64,000 nucleotides of DNA from Tectiglobus sp965223355 (GTDB taxonomy: Bacteria > Pseudomonadota > Alphaproteobacteria > Rhizobiales > Hyphomicrobiaceae): contig CBDCWE010000003.1 in NCBI GenBank assembly GCA_965223355.1, forward strand, positions 4,836,001 to 4,900,000. Direction: 5' to 3'. The notes beneath the pieces are model-generated. The model was not told where the DNA came from and did not search any database. It saw only the letters and a list, made by a program, of their open reading frames with translations. Position 1 is the stretch's first letter. Each line of letters begins with the position of its first letter. Positions 1-8,841 of the stretch are shown in pieces. Both the position numbers and the translations under genes were made by a program.

Positions 1-837
1 GTGGCGGGCAAAGACCTTATCGAGGCCTTCCTCGTGCAGCATATCGATTGCTTCAGCGAGGCCGTAGAGCAGGTTGGTCGCCGGCGTATAGGGGAAAAAG
101 CCGTTGGCATTGTTGGCCAGCATTTCTTCCCACGACCAGAACAGTTTTGGCAGTTTGGCGGTTTTCGATGCCTGCAATGCTTTGTCGGAGATGGCATTGA
201 ACGAAATGCCGGGCGGCAGCATCAGGCCCTTTTGCGATCCCGACACGGTCACGTCGACGCCCCATTCATCGTGGCGATAGTCGGCCGAGGCGAGACCCGA
301 AATCGTGTCGACCATCAACAGGGCCGGATGGCCGGTGTTGTCGATCGCCTGGCGAACCTCGTCGATGCGTGACATGGCGCCGGTGGAGGTTTCATTGTGG
401 ACGACGCAGACGGCCTTCAGTTCGTGGTTGGTATCGGCCTGCAGGCGCGCCGCGATGCGGTCGGCCTCGGCGCCCGAGCGCCAGTCGGTCTCGATGAATT
501 CCGGCACCAGACCAAGTTTCAGCGCCATGTTTTTCCACAGCGTTGCAAAGTGACCGGTCTCATACATCAGCACCTTGTCACCGGGCGACATGGTGTTGAT
601 GAGGGCGGCTTCCCACGCGCCGGTTCCTGACGCCGGGTAGATGATGACCGGTTTCTCGGTTTTGAAGATGGTTTTGATGCCGGCCAGAACCCGGTGGCCA
701 AGCTTTTGGAATTGCGGCCCGCGGTGGTCGATCACGGGCATCGCCATCGCTTTCAAGATGCGGTCGGGGACCGGTGAAGGTCCCGGGATCTGCAGGAAGT
801 GACGGCCTGCAATGCGCGGTTCGTTCGATCCTGCCAT
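1..837 (-). CDS. sgaA: Serine-glyoxylate aminotransferase, 3' end cut by window edge
   Basis: Class V, PLP-dependent aminotransferase that would convert serine and glyoxylate to hydroxypyruvate and glycine in the cytosol. The 279 codons present run without a stop to the window edge; the family is about 400 residues. Residues 14-40 read like the family N-terminus (LQIPGPSPVPDRILKAM). VDTIS near residue 176 supplies the PLP-ring aspartate, and SGSQKG at 199-204 holds the Schiff-base lysine, K203. The ATG at 837 opens the recognisable N-terminus. Upstream lies a 335-bp gap with a GntR-type palindrome at 974-992. SgaA is a serine-cycle enzyme in methylotrophs, but no other serine-cycle gene is visible, so it could equally be a photorespiration-like or alanine/serine-pyruvate aminotransferase. 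Confidence 0.9.
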   Translation of the reverse strand, partial: MAGSNEPRIAGRHFLQIPGPSPVPDRILKAMAMPVIDHRGPQFQKLGHRVLAGIKTIFKTEKPVIIYPASGTGAWEAALINTMSPGDKVLMYETGHFATLWKNMALKLGLVPEFIETDWRSGAEADRIAARLQADTNHELKAVCVVHNETSTGAMSRIDEVRQAIDNTGHPALLMVDTISGLASADYRHDEWGVDVTVSGSQKGLMLPPGISFNAISDKALQASKTAKLPKLFWSWEEMLANNANGFFPYTPATNLLYGLAEAIDMLHEEGLDKVFARH

Positions 838-973
838 GACGACGTCTCCCTTGCGGCCAGCAGCCACGTCCTGTCATACGGCCAGCAGCCACGGCCTATC
901 ATGCGCCGACCTGTTTGCCGGTTTCGTTCACCGATCGCGGCAGTCCCAGATCTTTCAACCGACGCCTTCATAA

Positions 974-992
974 ATTGTATACAATATACAAT
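974..992. promoter_or_regulatory. GntR/FCD-type operator-like palindrome
   Basis: ATTGTATACAATATACAAT contains the perfect 12-bp palindrome ATTGTATACAAT (974-985). It also reads as an 8-bp inverted repeat ATTGTATA/TATACAAT around CAA. GntR regulators with FCD domains commonly bind TTGT-AT-ACAA-like sites. It lies 137 bp upstream of sgaA and beyond the 3' end of the ABC operon, in an otherwise featureless gap (838-1172). The only GntR/FCD gene in the window is at 6895-7611, so it is the obvious candidate binder; this is inference. Confidence 0.55.
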
Positions 993-1172
993 GTCCCATA
1001 GAATTCCGGCGAGATCAAGCCACATTTTTTGGCGCTTCGGTCGGTCGTGAAGCTTCAACAGCTTGTCCGCGGTCAGCTCGAGGCGGCGGATTGACGTTGA
1101 CGGCCTCGCTGCAGTCTCACAACATCGACTGCTCGCGCCCGGCCCGCGCGGACAACCTCCTGAAAGTTCACA

Positions 1173-2855
1173 TCAGCTGCCAATACCACGTCGCTGCCGC
1201 CGCTCTCGCATTTGTTCAGGGTCCGGGATTGGCGTCGCTGCCAGCAAATCAATTGTGTAGTTTTGTTGCGGGTTATTGAAGATCTGATCGACCGAGCCCT
1301 GCTCGACGATCTTGCCGGATTTCATGACGATCACACGATCAGCCAACTCCTTCACAACCGGCAGGTCATGCGCAATGAAAAGGTAGGACAAGCCAAAGCT
1401 ATCGCGCAGTTCGCCCAGCAGCGAGACGATTTGCGCCTGTATCGATACATCGAGCGCCGAAACCGCTTCATCGCAAATGATGATCTCGGGTTGCAGTGCG
1501 AGCGCGCGCGCAATGGCGATGCGCTGGCGCTGGCCACCCGAAAACTCGTGCGGGTGCCGCTCGGCGTGGTCCGGTGCCATGCCGACGCTTTCGAGAAGCT
1601 CGACGACACGGTCGCGATGCCTTTCTTTGGCTATGACATCGCGATGGATCAGCCATGGCTCGGAAATAATCTCGAACACACTCATGGTTGGATTGAGTGA
1701 CGCGAAGGGATCCTGGAACACGGCTTGAAAACGCCGTCTAAAGTGCATGAGCTCATCGCCGGAGAGGCCGAAAATGTCCTTGCCGCCATACGTGGCGGAG
1801 CCGCTTGTCGGCTCAACCAGGCGCAGCAGAAGATGAGATACAGTTGTCTTGCCGGAACCGGATTCACCCACAATGCCCACGGTTTCGCCGGCATAAAGAT
1901 CGAAACTGACACCGTCACACGCCTTCACGACCTCGCCCGACCAAACGGAGAAGAGCCCACTTTGAACCTGGTAGTGCTTCGTCAACTCCTGAACACGCAG
2001 GATCGGTTGCCGATCGTCTCCGGGCTCGTTGTCCTGGCGGTCCTTACCGGCCGCACCAAGGCTGGGAATGGCACTTATCAGCCGCTTGGTGTAAGCATGT
2101 TCCGGATCGGCAAAAACTTTCTGAACCGGTCCTTCTTCAACGATCTCGCCGGCATTCATGACGACGATCCGGTCTGCGACTTCGGCAGCAACGCCGAGAT
2201 CATGGGTGATCAGGATCAGGCCCATACCGCGTTCATTGCGCAGCTCCATAAGCAGATCCAGAATTTGCGCCTGTACCGTGACATCCAGCGCCGTTGTCGG
2301 CTCATCGGCAATCAAAATGTCGGGCTCCAGTGCCAAGGCCATGGCAATCATGATGCGCTGGCGCTGGCCGCCGGAAAACTGATGCGGATAATCTTTCGCC
2401 CGCCGCGCGCCATCTGGGATACGCACGCGATCCAAAAGGTCGACGGCACGCGTCCACGCCTCTCGTCGGCCGAGACCACGATGAATACGAAAGCATTCAG
2501 CGATCTGCCAGCCGACAGTGAACACCGGATTGAGGTGCGCTAGGGTGTCCTGAAAGATCATCGCGATCTTTTCACCCATGAGGTTACGTCGCCGGGTGTT
2601 CGGCAACTCCAGGATGTTGATACCATCAAGGTAGACCTCACCGCTGCGCACAAAGCCGGGCGGACTATCGAGAATGCCCATGACGACAGACGCACTGACG
2701 CTTTTGCCGGAACCGCTTTCACCGAGGATCGCGAGCGTTTCTCCACGCTGAAGATCAAAGCTGATGCCGTTGACCGCATCAACATCACCGCCGCTTGTGT
2801 GAAATGAGACGGCCAGATCGCGCACATCAAGCAATGGTTGCGATTGCTCAACCAT
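1173..2855 (-). CDS. Peptide/nickel-type ABC importer, fused dual ATPase (OppD-OppF type)
   Basis: Cytoplasmic ATPase of an oligopeptide/dipeptide/opine-class importer, 560 residues. Two complete nucleotide-binding domains are fused. The N-terminal half has Walker A GESGSGKS (45-52), signature SGGQRQR near 161-167 and Walker B ILIADEP near 180. The C-terminal half has Walker A GESGSGKT (330-337), signature SGGQRQR near 439 and Walker B IIICDEA. The proline-rich tail (ATPIPDPEQ) is typical of OppF/DppF. The ATG at 2855 has a GGGGAG ribosome-binding site and overlaps the permease stop by 8 bp. A longer frame to 2906 would run further into the permease gene and is less likely. It is the last gene of the operon SBP-permease-permease-ATPase. 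Confidence 0.9.
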   Translation of the reverse strand: MVEQSQPLLDVRDLAVSFHTSGGDVDAVNGISFDLQRGETLAILGESGSGKSVSASVVMGILDSPPGFVRSGEVYLDGINILELPNTRRRNLMGEKIAMIFQDTLAHLNPVFTVGWQIAECFRIHRGLGRREAWTRAVDLLDRVRIPDGARRAKDYPHQFSGGQRQRIMIAMALALEPDILIADEPTTALDVTVQAQILDLLMELRNERGMGLILITHDLGVAAEVADRIVVMNAGEIVEEGPVQKVFADPEHAYTKRLISAIPSLGAAGKDRQDNEPGDDRQPILRVQELTKHYQVQSGLFSVWSGEVVKACDGVSFDLYAGETVGIVGESGSGKTTVSHLLLRLVEPTSGSATYGGKDIFGLSGDELMHFRRRFQAVFQDPFASLNPTMSVFEIISEPWLIHRDVIAKERHRDRVVELLESVGMAPDHAERHPHEFSGGQRQRIAIARALALQPEIIICDEAVSALDVSIQAQIVSLLGELRDSFGLSYLFIAHDLPVVKELADRVIVMKSGKIVEQGSVDQIFNNPQQNYTIDLLAATPIPDPEQMRERRQRRGIGS

Positions 2856-3783
2856 TTTTGCTCCCCGGGATTTCCAAACGCCATCGTTGAATCGGATCAA
2901 GCGCAATGCGCAGCCAGCTTGAAAGCAGATTGAGGGACAGCGTGGTGAGCATGATCATCAGCCCTGGAAAAAAGGCCAGCCACCAAGCTGTCTGTAGATA
3001 GTTGCGGCCCTGGGCCACCATCAGTCCCCAGGTGATCTCTGGCGGTTGGATGCCGATGCCGAGGAAACTGAGCGCCGATTCGCCCAGCATGACGAAAGCA
3101 AACTCCAGGGTTGCGATCGTCATCAATGTCGGCAGGACAAGCGGAGTTATGTGGCGGCGAACGATCCGCGAGGTGCTGGCTCCCATAACATGCGCCGCCG
3201 ACACAAACAGTCTTTCGCGGATCTCGAGAACCTCCGCCCGCGCGGTACGCATGTAAATCGGCATGCGCGTGAAGCCGAGCACCAGGATAAGATTGGCGAC
3301 GTGCGGCTCGAACATGTAGAGCACCACGACGGCGATGAGCAGCGAGGGAAAGCTCATGATGACATCGGCGAGACGCATGATGATGCTGCCGATCCAACCG
3401 CCCGCATAACCTGCGATCAGACCGAGCGTACCGCCGATGACCATCGAAAAGGCAACGGCGCTGGCTGCAATTGCCATCGTGTTTTGGCTGGCGACAAGCA
3501 ACCGGGCGAGCATGCTGCGACCAAGTGAGTCCGCGCCAAGCAAATACAGCCACCCATGCTCAAATGTAAATGGTGGTAAATTTCTGAGCCGCAGGTTCAT
3601 CTTTGTTGCAACGTCGCCGAGCAACCACGGCCCGATGACTGCACAAACAAACACGATTGTGAGAAACGCGGCGGAGCAAAATGCAAACTTGTCATTCCAC
3701 AACAACGTGATGATGCGTCGACGTCTGCCCGCTCGCCTGGCCAATTCGATCGATGCATTGGTCTTGTCGGTCGCTTGGGTCAT
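2848..3783 (-). CDS. Peptide/nickel-type ABC importer permease (DppC type)
   Basis: Inner-membrane permease of about 311 residues. A short cytoplasmic N-terminus (MTQATDKTNA, then arginine-rich) precedes a first membrane helix (FAFCSAAFLTIVFVCAVIGP). An extracytoplasmic loop with the OppC-type GADSLGRSMLARLL motif and four or five further helices follow. The EAA loop is present as AAHVMGASTSRIVRRHITP. It pairs with the DppB-type permease immediately upstream. The start at 3783 lies 1 bp past that gene's TGA, so translation is probably coupled. A longer frame reaching 3900 overlaps the upstream gene heavily and lacks family similarity, so it was not used. Confidence 0.9.
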   Translation of the reverse strand: MTQATDKTNASIELARRAGRRRRIITLLWNDKFAFCSAAFLTIVFVCAVIGPWLLGDVATKMNLRLRNLPPFTFEHGWLYLLGADSLGRSMLARLLVASQNTMAIAASAVAFSMVIGGTLGLIAGYAGGWIGSIIMRLADVIMSFPSLLIAVVVLYMFEPHVANLILVLGFTRMPIYMRTARAEVLEIRERLFVSAAHVMGASTSRIVRRHITPLVLPTLMTIATLEFAFVMLGESALSFLGIGIQPPEITWGLMVAQGRNYLQTAWWLAFFPGLMIMLTTLSLNLLSSWLRIALDPIQRWRLEIPGSKNG

Positions 3784-3784
3784 G

Positions 3785-4702
3785 TCAATTGTGCCTGATC
3801 CGGGGATCGAGCACCGCATAAGCAATGTCGACAACGATATTGATCGACAAGATGACGATCGCCGTAACAAGAATCGAAGCTTGCACGACCGCAAAATCAC
3901 GTTGAATGATGGAGTCGATCATCAGCTTACCAATGCCCGGCCAGCCGAATATCGTTTCCACGATGACCGCCCCGTTCGCGATGCTCGCCGCCTGATCACC
4001 GGCGACGGTTATGACCGGAAGCATTGCGTTACGCAGGGAATGAACGAAAATTACAGAGCTCTCCCGGACGCCCTTTGCACGCGCCGTCTTTACGAATGCT
4101 GAACTGAGAACGGTCAGCATCGAAGCCCGCACGACCTGCACCATGAGGCCGAAGGGACGAATGACCAGTACGCCAATCGGCATGATCCAGTATGGCAGGC
4201 CGCCTATCCCGGACGTCGGCAACCACTCAAGAGTGACGGAAAACAGCAAGATGGCAGTTATGGCCACCCAGAAGTCTGGTGCACTGGCACTGATCAAAGA
4301 GGCGATGCTGGACATGCGATCGAACATGCCGCCCGGCCTATAGGCTGCGAGCGCACCGACGATGATGGCGCCAACCATTGCAATTGTCATTGCTACGGCG
4401 GCCAGCCACAGCGTCACCGGGATGGCTTCGAGCACGACGTCAATTGCTGGACGCTGCTTGCGGATCGATTGACCAAGCTCACCCTGCACCAGGTCGGACA
4501 CGTACCGGCCGAATTGGACGTATGTCGGATCGTCAAATCCGTGCTTCTTGGTGAACTCCTGTCGGGCTTCAAGCGTGGCATCGATGGGCAGATACAAATT
4601 GCCCGGGTCGCCGGTCAAACGCACAAGAAAGAATACAAGGATCAGCAATCCAGCAAGTGAGAAGAAGCTGTGTATCGTCCGCTTGAGGAGATAAGCATGC
4701 AT
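3785..4702 (-). CDS. Peptide/nickel-type ABC importer permease (DppB type)
   Basis: 305-residue inner-membrane permease. The N-terminus LLKRTIHSFFSLAGLLILVFFLVRLTGDP is the classic DppB start: one helix followed by the RLxPGDP-like motif. Later helices and an EAA loop near VKTARAKGVRESSVIFVHSL contact the ATPase. The C-terminus AYAVLDPRIRHN is the family's end signature. It follows the substrate-binding protein after 90 bp containing a strong hairpin, and lies directly before the DppC-type partner. The substrate (peptide, opine, nickel or other) cannot be told from sequence. Confidence 0.9.
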   Translation of the reverse strand: MHAYLLKRTIHSFFSLAGLLILVFFLVRLTGDPGNLYLPIDATLEARQEFTKKHGFDDPTYVQFGRYVSDLVQGELGQSIRKQRPAIDVVLEAIPVTLWLAAVAMTIAMVGAIIVGALAAYRPGGMFDRMSSIASLISASAPDFWVAITAILLFSVTLEWLPTSGIGGLPYWIMPIGVLVIRPFGLMVQVVRASMLTVLSSAFVKTARAKGVRESSVIFVHSLRNAMLPVITVAGDQAASIANGAVIVETIFGWPGIGKLMIDSIIQRDFAVVQASILVTAIVILSINIVVDIAYAVLDPRIRHN

Positions 4703-4725
4703 CGCGAGCAGACCTGCATCAAACT

Positions 4726-4758
4726 CGCCTCCGGCGGGTGGACTGCCCGCCGGAGGCG
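4726..4758 (-). terminator. Intercistronic hairpin after the ABC substrate-binding gene
   Basis: Perfect 13-bp stem (CGCCTCCGGCGGG against CCCGCCGGAGGCG) with a 7-nt loop, in the 90-bp gap between the substrate-binding gene and the permeases. No long T-run follows on the transcribed strand, so it more likely stabilises the upstream mRNA or partly terminates it. That would give the binding protein in excess over the permeases, as is common in ABC operons. Confidence 0.7.
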
Positions 4759-4792
4759 CTTACAAGGTGCAACTATATCGCGAATATCGCGA

Positions 4793-6289
4793 TTATCGGA
4801 ATTTGACCTGCGAAAGCTGCAGCTCGCTGTTCGTCGAGATCGAAGGTGTGAAGTTCAACCGGCTGGAAACTCGTGAAAAGCCGACCATATGGAACATCTG
4901 CACATCGGGAACGATGTCCTGATGCAACCGTCGGAAGACTTCCTGCCAGAGCTTGCGACGCTTGTCACCGGTTGCTGCACTTGCCGCGGTAATTCCTTCA
5001 TCGACCTGCTTGTCACATATTGTCGACTGCGGTCCCTCGCAAGCATATTTGAAGAACACCGAGAACACGGCATCACCGTTGTTGTTATCGTGCTGGCTTT
5101 GTTGCAAAACAGGTCCGCGATCCTCGGCATAAGGTTTGGTGAAGATCTTCACCCACTGGCTGACTTCCATCATTTTCAGTTTCACTTTGAAGCCCACGTC
5201 GGTCAGCATCGCGTGCATTGCTTCCATGGCCTCAGTCGCGTTGGGATACATGCCAAGGCGGCCGACTATCAGAATTTCCTTGTCGACGGGAACGCCGGCC
5301 GCCTTGGCCTGCGCGAGAAGTTTCCTGGCCTTGACCGGATCATAGGGCCATGGCTTGAGCGCCGGGTTGTGCCCGTTGATGCTCGGCACGACGATTTGCG
5401 TCATCGGCACGACGTCCTTACTGAAGATGCTTCCCTGCAGGGCATCGCGATCGATGGCGTAGTTCATGGCCTTTCGAACACGGATATCATCAAGCGGTGC
5501 CCGCGTTACATCAATCCGAAGGCGTGAAGTTTCGGAGTTGAAGTAACTGAAATCCAATTTCGGATCGGTTGCATCCTGCAAGGCGATATTCGGTGCGATG
5601 TCGGCTTCGCCCTTCTTCACCATCGCGGCGCGCACGGCCGACTCGCTGCGCCAGATATAGCGAGCGCCGGTGACTGGCGGTTTGCCCCCCCAGTAGCCGT
5701 CAAATCGCACCAAGCGCACGTCCTGTCCCGGTGTCCAGCTCGCGAACTTGTATGGACCGGTCCCGACCGGATTGCGCGTGCCCTTGTTCGGCTGGGTTTT
5801 CGGCCCGGATATCACCATCGTGCCCATCAGCGCCGGCAGGATCGGTTGAGGCTTTTCGGTCTTGACCTCAAGCGTTTCGGCATCCACGGTGGTCGCCGTA
5901 AGCTTGATGTTGCCGAAAAATTTCAGACGGATTTCACAGTCCTGCGTCGGGTCGAGGTTGCGCTTGATCGCGATAACGGCGGCTGCCGCGTTGAAATCTG
6001 AACCGTCGTGGAATTTAACACCTTTGCGCAGTTTGAAACGCCAGGTCAGTTTGTCGACCTGGCTCCAGGCTGTTGCAAGACGCGGCGTGATGCTTCCGTC
6101 CTTCGGATCAATCTCAACCAGTGTCTCGGCGATATTCTGCTTTACAATACGACCGACATTGGATCGGGTCGCTTCGCACGGATCGATAACATCCGGCTCC
6201 TCAGACAGTACCACCGTTATCTCTTTGGCCTGTGCAAACGTTGGCGCAGCAAGTGTACATGCCAACAGGCATACTGAGAGATATCGCAT
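4793..6289 (-). CDS. ABC importer substrate-binding protein, family 5 (DppA/OppA type)
   Basis: About 498 residues, exported to the periplasm. Residues 1-22 (MRYLSVCLLACTLAAPTFAQA) are a clear Sec signal peptide with a signal-peptidase I site after AQA. The mature protein starts KEITVVLSEEPDVIDP and keeps the family-5 features: a hydrophobic pocket fold, VKFHDGSDFNA, GTGPYKFASWTPGQDVRLVRFDGYWG and VRKAMNYAIDRDAL. The ATG at 6289 has GAGGA just upstream and opens the signal peptide. A frame starting at 6409 would prepend 40 residues without similarity. It is the first gene of the importer operon; a GntR-like site lies about 150 bp upstream. Confidence 0.92.
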   Translation of the reverse strand: MRYLSVCLLACTLAAPTFAQAKEITVVLSEEPDVIDPCEATRSNVGRIVKQNIAETLVEIDPKDGSITPRLATAWSQVDKLTWRFKLRKGVKFHDGSDFNAAAAVIAIKRNLDPTQDCEIRLKFFGNIKLTATTVDAETLEVKTEKPQPILPALMGTMVISGPKTQPNKGTRNPVGTGPYKFASWTPGQDVRLVRFDGYWGGKPPVTGARYIWRSESAVRAAMVKKGEADIAPNIALQDATDPKLDFSYFNSETSRLRIDVTRAPLDDIRVRKAMNYAIDRDALQGSIFSKDVVPMTQIVVPSINGHNPALKPWPYDPVKARKLLAQAKAAGVPVDKEILIVGRLGMYPNATEAMEAMHAMLTDVGFKVKLKMMEVSQWVKIFTKPYAEDRGPVLQQSQHDNNNGDAVFSVFFKYACEGPQSTICDKQVDEGITAASAATGDKRRKLWQEVFRRLHQDIVPDVQMFHMVGFSRVSSRLNFTPSISTNSELQLSQVKFR

Positions 6290-6435
6290 TCCTCGTGCTC
6301 CCTGAATTTGCGGCTGTCGAATGGCCGCTGCTGCCACGTTCGTGTCGTCAACGGGGACACCGGGGCTGTGATCGATGTCGGTCCACGGAAGACGTCCAGC
6401 GGTGGCCACGCTGGCTTATTTTGTTGTTATCTAAG

Positions 6436-6446
6436 TTGTCTGACAA
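6436..6446. promoter_or_regulatory. FadR/GntR-consensus operator-like site
   Basis: TTGTCTGACAA is a perfect 5-bp inverted repeat around one base and fits the FadR-subfamily consensus TNGTNNNACNA. One further flanking arm is near-symmetrical (AAGTTGTC/GACAAGTT). It sits about 150 bp upstream of the ABC substrate-binding gene and 450 bp upstream of the divergent GntR/FCD gene, a plausible place for local repression. Confidence 0.5.
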
Positions 6447-6753
6447 GTTTTACACTCTGTCAAGACATGCTCAATTTGTTTCGAACTCGCGCTTCACGCG
6501 GTCGAAGCCGTGGATGGAACACGCGTTCATGATCCCAAAGGCAAAATAATATCATTTATTTCAATAAATTAACTTGGAAGTCGGTCAGTAGATCACAAGC
6601 CATCTTGCTTCAGAGATGATGCGTCGAGGTCGATCAGAACACGATCAATGGAGAGCTTGACAAAGCGAGTATGTGTAGAGAAGTTGTCAAATAAGATGTA
6701 TGATTTCCGCGTTAACGCAATGTGGGAGTAGACCGCTGATCTCAGTGCTCGTC

Positions 6754-6851
6754 CTAAGCAACCTGTGAATACGTCCGAGGTCCAGGGGATGATCCCCTGG
6801 TCGGGGTGTTTGAGGGGCTTTCAGCCCCTCATCGATCGCCGTTAAACGGCG
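6754..6851 (+). repeat. R2 multi-hairpin dispersed repeat, short copy
   Basis: Begins CTAAGCAACCTGTG and contains three back-to-back hairpins: CCAGGGGAT/ATCCCCTGG, TGAGGGGCT/AGCCCCTCA and CGCCGTT/AACGGCG. The same modules recur near 12.7, 26.8, 33.6, 46.5, 48.3 and 55.5 kb. It lies just upstream of the GntR gene. Confidence 0.85.
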
Positions 6852-6894
6852 CTGCGGGACGACACGAATGAAGGCAATCCGCGATTAGCTGCAC

Positions 6895-7611
6895 ATGGTC
6901 GAATTAAATCTGAAGATTGCGAAGCGCGAACGACTTGCGGACCAACTTTATGGTCAGCTCTTGGAGGCAATCGTCTCCGGTCATCTCAAAGAGGGTGACA
7001 AGCTGCCATCCGAAAACCAGATATCGCGGACTTACGAAGTTTCACGTCCCGTAACCAGGGAAGCACTGTTACGGCTTCAAGCGGACGGTTTGGTATACAC
7101 GCGACAGGGTTCGGGAACCTTTGTCAAATCACGGCCGCCCGAGGGGCTGATCCAGTTTGCCGAACCAGCCGATGTCGCGGGGCTGCTGAGATGCTTCGAG
7201 GCCCGGCTGCCATTCGAGGGTGCCGCCGCCAGTCTCGCTGCGCAACGCGCAACACCAGAACACATTGAGCGCATAGAAGCGACGCTCAGCGAGCTGGAGG
7301 AGGCTCTGCAGCGCCGCGACCTGGCGGACAAGGCCGACTATGATTTTCACATCGCAATTGCCCAGGCGACCGGCAATGATTTCTTCGTGAGTATCTTGTC
7401 CTCGCTCAACTCGGCAATTCAGTCAGGCATGCGAGTGGCGCTCAGCATATCAAAACGTGGCTCTCAAGAGCGTATCCGGAAAATTAGCGAAGAACACCGT
7501 GCCATCGTCGATGCCATTTCGACAGGAGACCCGGTTGGGGCGGATCTGTCGATGCGCTATCACATCCATCGTGCCCGGTCCCGGGTGACCGACCATCTGC
7601 GTGATCAATGA
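6895..7611 (+). CDS. GntR-family transcriptional regulator, FCD domain
   Basis: 238-residue DNA-binding repressor or activator. The N-terminal winged helix spans about residues 10-78 (LADQLYGQLLEAIVSGHLKEGDKLPSE, VSRPVTREALLRLQADGLVYTRQGSGTFV). The C-terminal all-helical FCD ligand domain spans about 95-230 (ARLPFEGAAASLAAQR, DYDFHIAIAQATGN, EEHRAIVDAI). The histidines of the FCD metal site are visible in DFHIAIA and EEHRAI. It is divergent from the peptide ABC operon and followed by an RraA-type gene, so a role in that local uptake/catabolic set is likely. No strong ribosome-binding site precedes the ATG. Confidence 0.9.
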   Translation: MVELNLKIAKRERLADQLYGQLLEAIVSGHLKEGDKLPSENQISRTYEVSRPVTREALLRLQADGLVYTRQGSGTFVKSRPPEGLIQFAEPADVAGLLRCFEARLPFEGAAASLAAQRATPEHIERIEATLSELEEALQRRDLADKADYDFHIAIAQATGNDFFVSILSSLNSAIQSGMRVALSISKRGSQERIRKISEEHRAIVDAISTGDPVGADLSMRYHIHRARSRVTDHLRDQ

Positions 7612-7719
7612 GCAGCGTCGGCAGCATGCTGCCCCGGATCACGGCAAACCGGAGGTTTCACCGTCCGAACGGATAACCTTCGATATTGATGACAACTTGT
7701 AACAGGGGCAACACGCGCC

Positions 7720-8436
7720 ATGACATTACGGCAGGTGACAAGAGAGCAGCTGAAACGGGTCAGCACCGCGACGATCTGCACAGCGCTGTTCAAGCGCGGT
7801 TTTCGCAACCAAATGATACAGAATGTGCAACCGCTCTCACGCCTCACCGGGTCCATGGTCGGCGAGGCGTTCACGTTGCGCTACATACCGGCTCGCGAAG
7901 ACCTCAATTCTATCGAGGTCTTCCGTGACCGCTCCCATCCTCAACGAAAGGCCGTCGAAGAATGCCCGCCGGGTGCCGTCTTCGTCATCGACAGCCGCAA
8001 GGACGCCCGCGCCGCCTCGGCCGGATCAATCCTGGTCACGCGTCTCTTGAAGCGCGGCGTGGCCGGTGTCGTAACCGATGGTGGATTTCGGGATGCGGTC
8101 GAGATTGCAAACCTCGCAATCCCCTCGTTCCACCAACGCCCCTCCGCACCAACGAATTTAACCTGTCATCAGGCGCTCGATATCAATGTTCCGATCGGCT
8201 GCGGTGATGCTCCAGTGTTTCCCGGCGACGTTGTGGTCGGCGATAACGATGGTGTGGTTATCATACCGGCCCACCTTGCAAGTGAGATTGCCACTGAAGC
8301 AACGGAAATGACGGCGTTCGAAGATTTCGTCACCGAAAAGGTCCACGAAGGTCAATCGATCCTGGGCCTCTATCCTGCGACGGACGACCAGACACTTGTG
8401 GCATATGAAAAGTGGCGCAATGAAAAGGAGCGCTGA
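7720..8436 (+). CDS. RraA-family aldolase (HMG/CHA aldolase-like)
   Basis: 238-residue member of the RraA/4-hydroxy-4-methyl-2-oxoglutarate aldolase family. These metal-dependent enzymes cleave oxo-acids to pyruvate or oxaloacetate units; some members instead bind RNase E. The catalytic signature DGGFRD (120-125) carries the arginine and metal-binding aspartate. AGSILVTRLLKRGVAG (101-116) precedes it, and PGDVVVGDNDGVVIIP (168-183) is the family C-terminal motif. It lies 108 bp downstream of the GntR gene on the same strand and probably belongs to the same catabolic set as the ABC importer. The substrate is unknown. Confidence 0.85.
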   Translation: MTLRQVTREQLKRVSTATICTALFKRGFRNQMIQNVQPLSRLTGSMVGEAFTLRYIPAREDLNSIEVFRDRSHPQRKAVEECPPGAVFVIDSRKDARAASAGSILVTRLLKRGVAGVVTDGGFRDAVEIANLAIPSFHQRPSAPTNLTCHQALDINVPIGCGDAPVFPGDVVVGDNDGVVIIPAHLASEIATEATEMTAFEDFVTEKVHEGQSILGLYPATDDQTLVAYEKWRNEKER

Positions 8437-8841
8437 CGGCGGCATTATATCAGCCCGCAATGCGGATCTGTGGATCGTGCCACGCAAGCCTCGGTTATTC
8501 AGATGTTCGAATATAAAGCTGGAACATGCTGGCGCATTGCGGTCTATGGGGCCTCCGCGCTCCACCCGTCGCAACAACCGCCGGTAAAGCGGCATGAAAT
8601 GGAAAACCAGATGGTCGTCTCAAGCTAAAGATGGTCCGAACAACCCGGCAGGGACCAGATCGTCGAAGCCGCCGTAAACAGCAGTTTTCCATAGTGCCTT
8701 GGGAAAAGCACACCAAGGCGAAGCCGAAGGACCTTTTCACAGGCGACGCGCTGTTGTCTTTTTATATCAGATTCTGGCGGCGGCAGCGAACGGGCGGCGC
8801 CCTGAAGGTTCACATCCAATCCCAACGTCGGGCGCGCCGCC
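8437..8841. other. Intergenic region, no feature recognised
   Basis: 405 bp between convergent genes (RraA and oligopeptidase B). Several short frames cross it but none has a ribosome-binding site, family similarity or consistent codon use. No hairpin with a T-run and no copy of the R1-R5 repeats was seen. Confidence 0.5.

Larger units (their letters stand above)
6290..6894. other. Divergent intergenic region between ABC operon and GntR gene
   Basis: 605 bp with no convincing gene. It holds a GntR-like palindrome at 6436-6446, an AT-rich 7-bp inverted repeat ATTTATT/AATAAAT at 6554-6569 in a locally AT-rich stretch, and an R2 repeat at 6754-6851. Promoters for the leftward ABC operon and the rightward regulator must lie here, but no clear -35/-10 pair was identified. 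Confidence 0.6.

Noticed and set aside
4726..4758. Classical rho-independent terminator after the ABC binding-protein gene
   Set aside because: The stem is strong but no T-run follows on the transcribed strand, and genes of the same operon continue directly. It is reported as an intercistronic hairpin instead.
8505..8530. tRNA-like T-arm (GTTCGAATA) in the gap after the RraA gene
   Set aside because: No matching acceptor, D or anticodon arms could be found around it.
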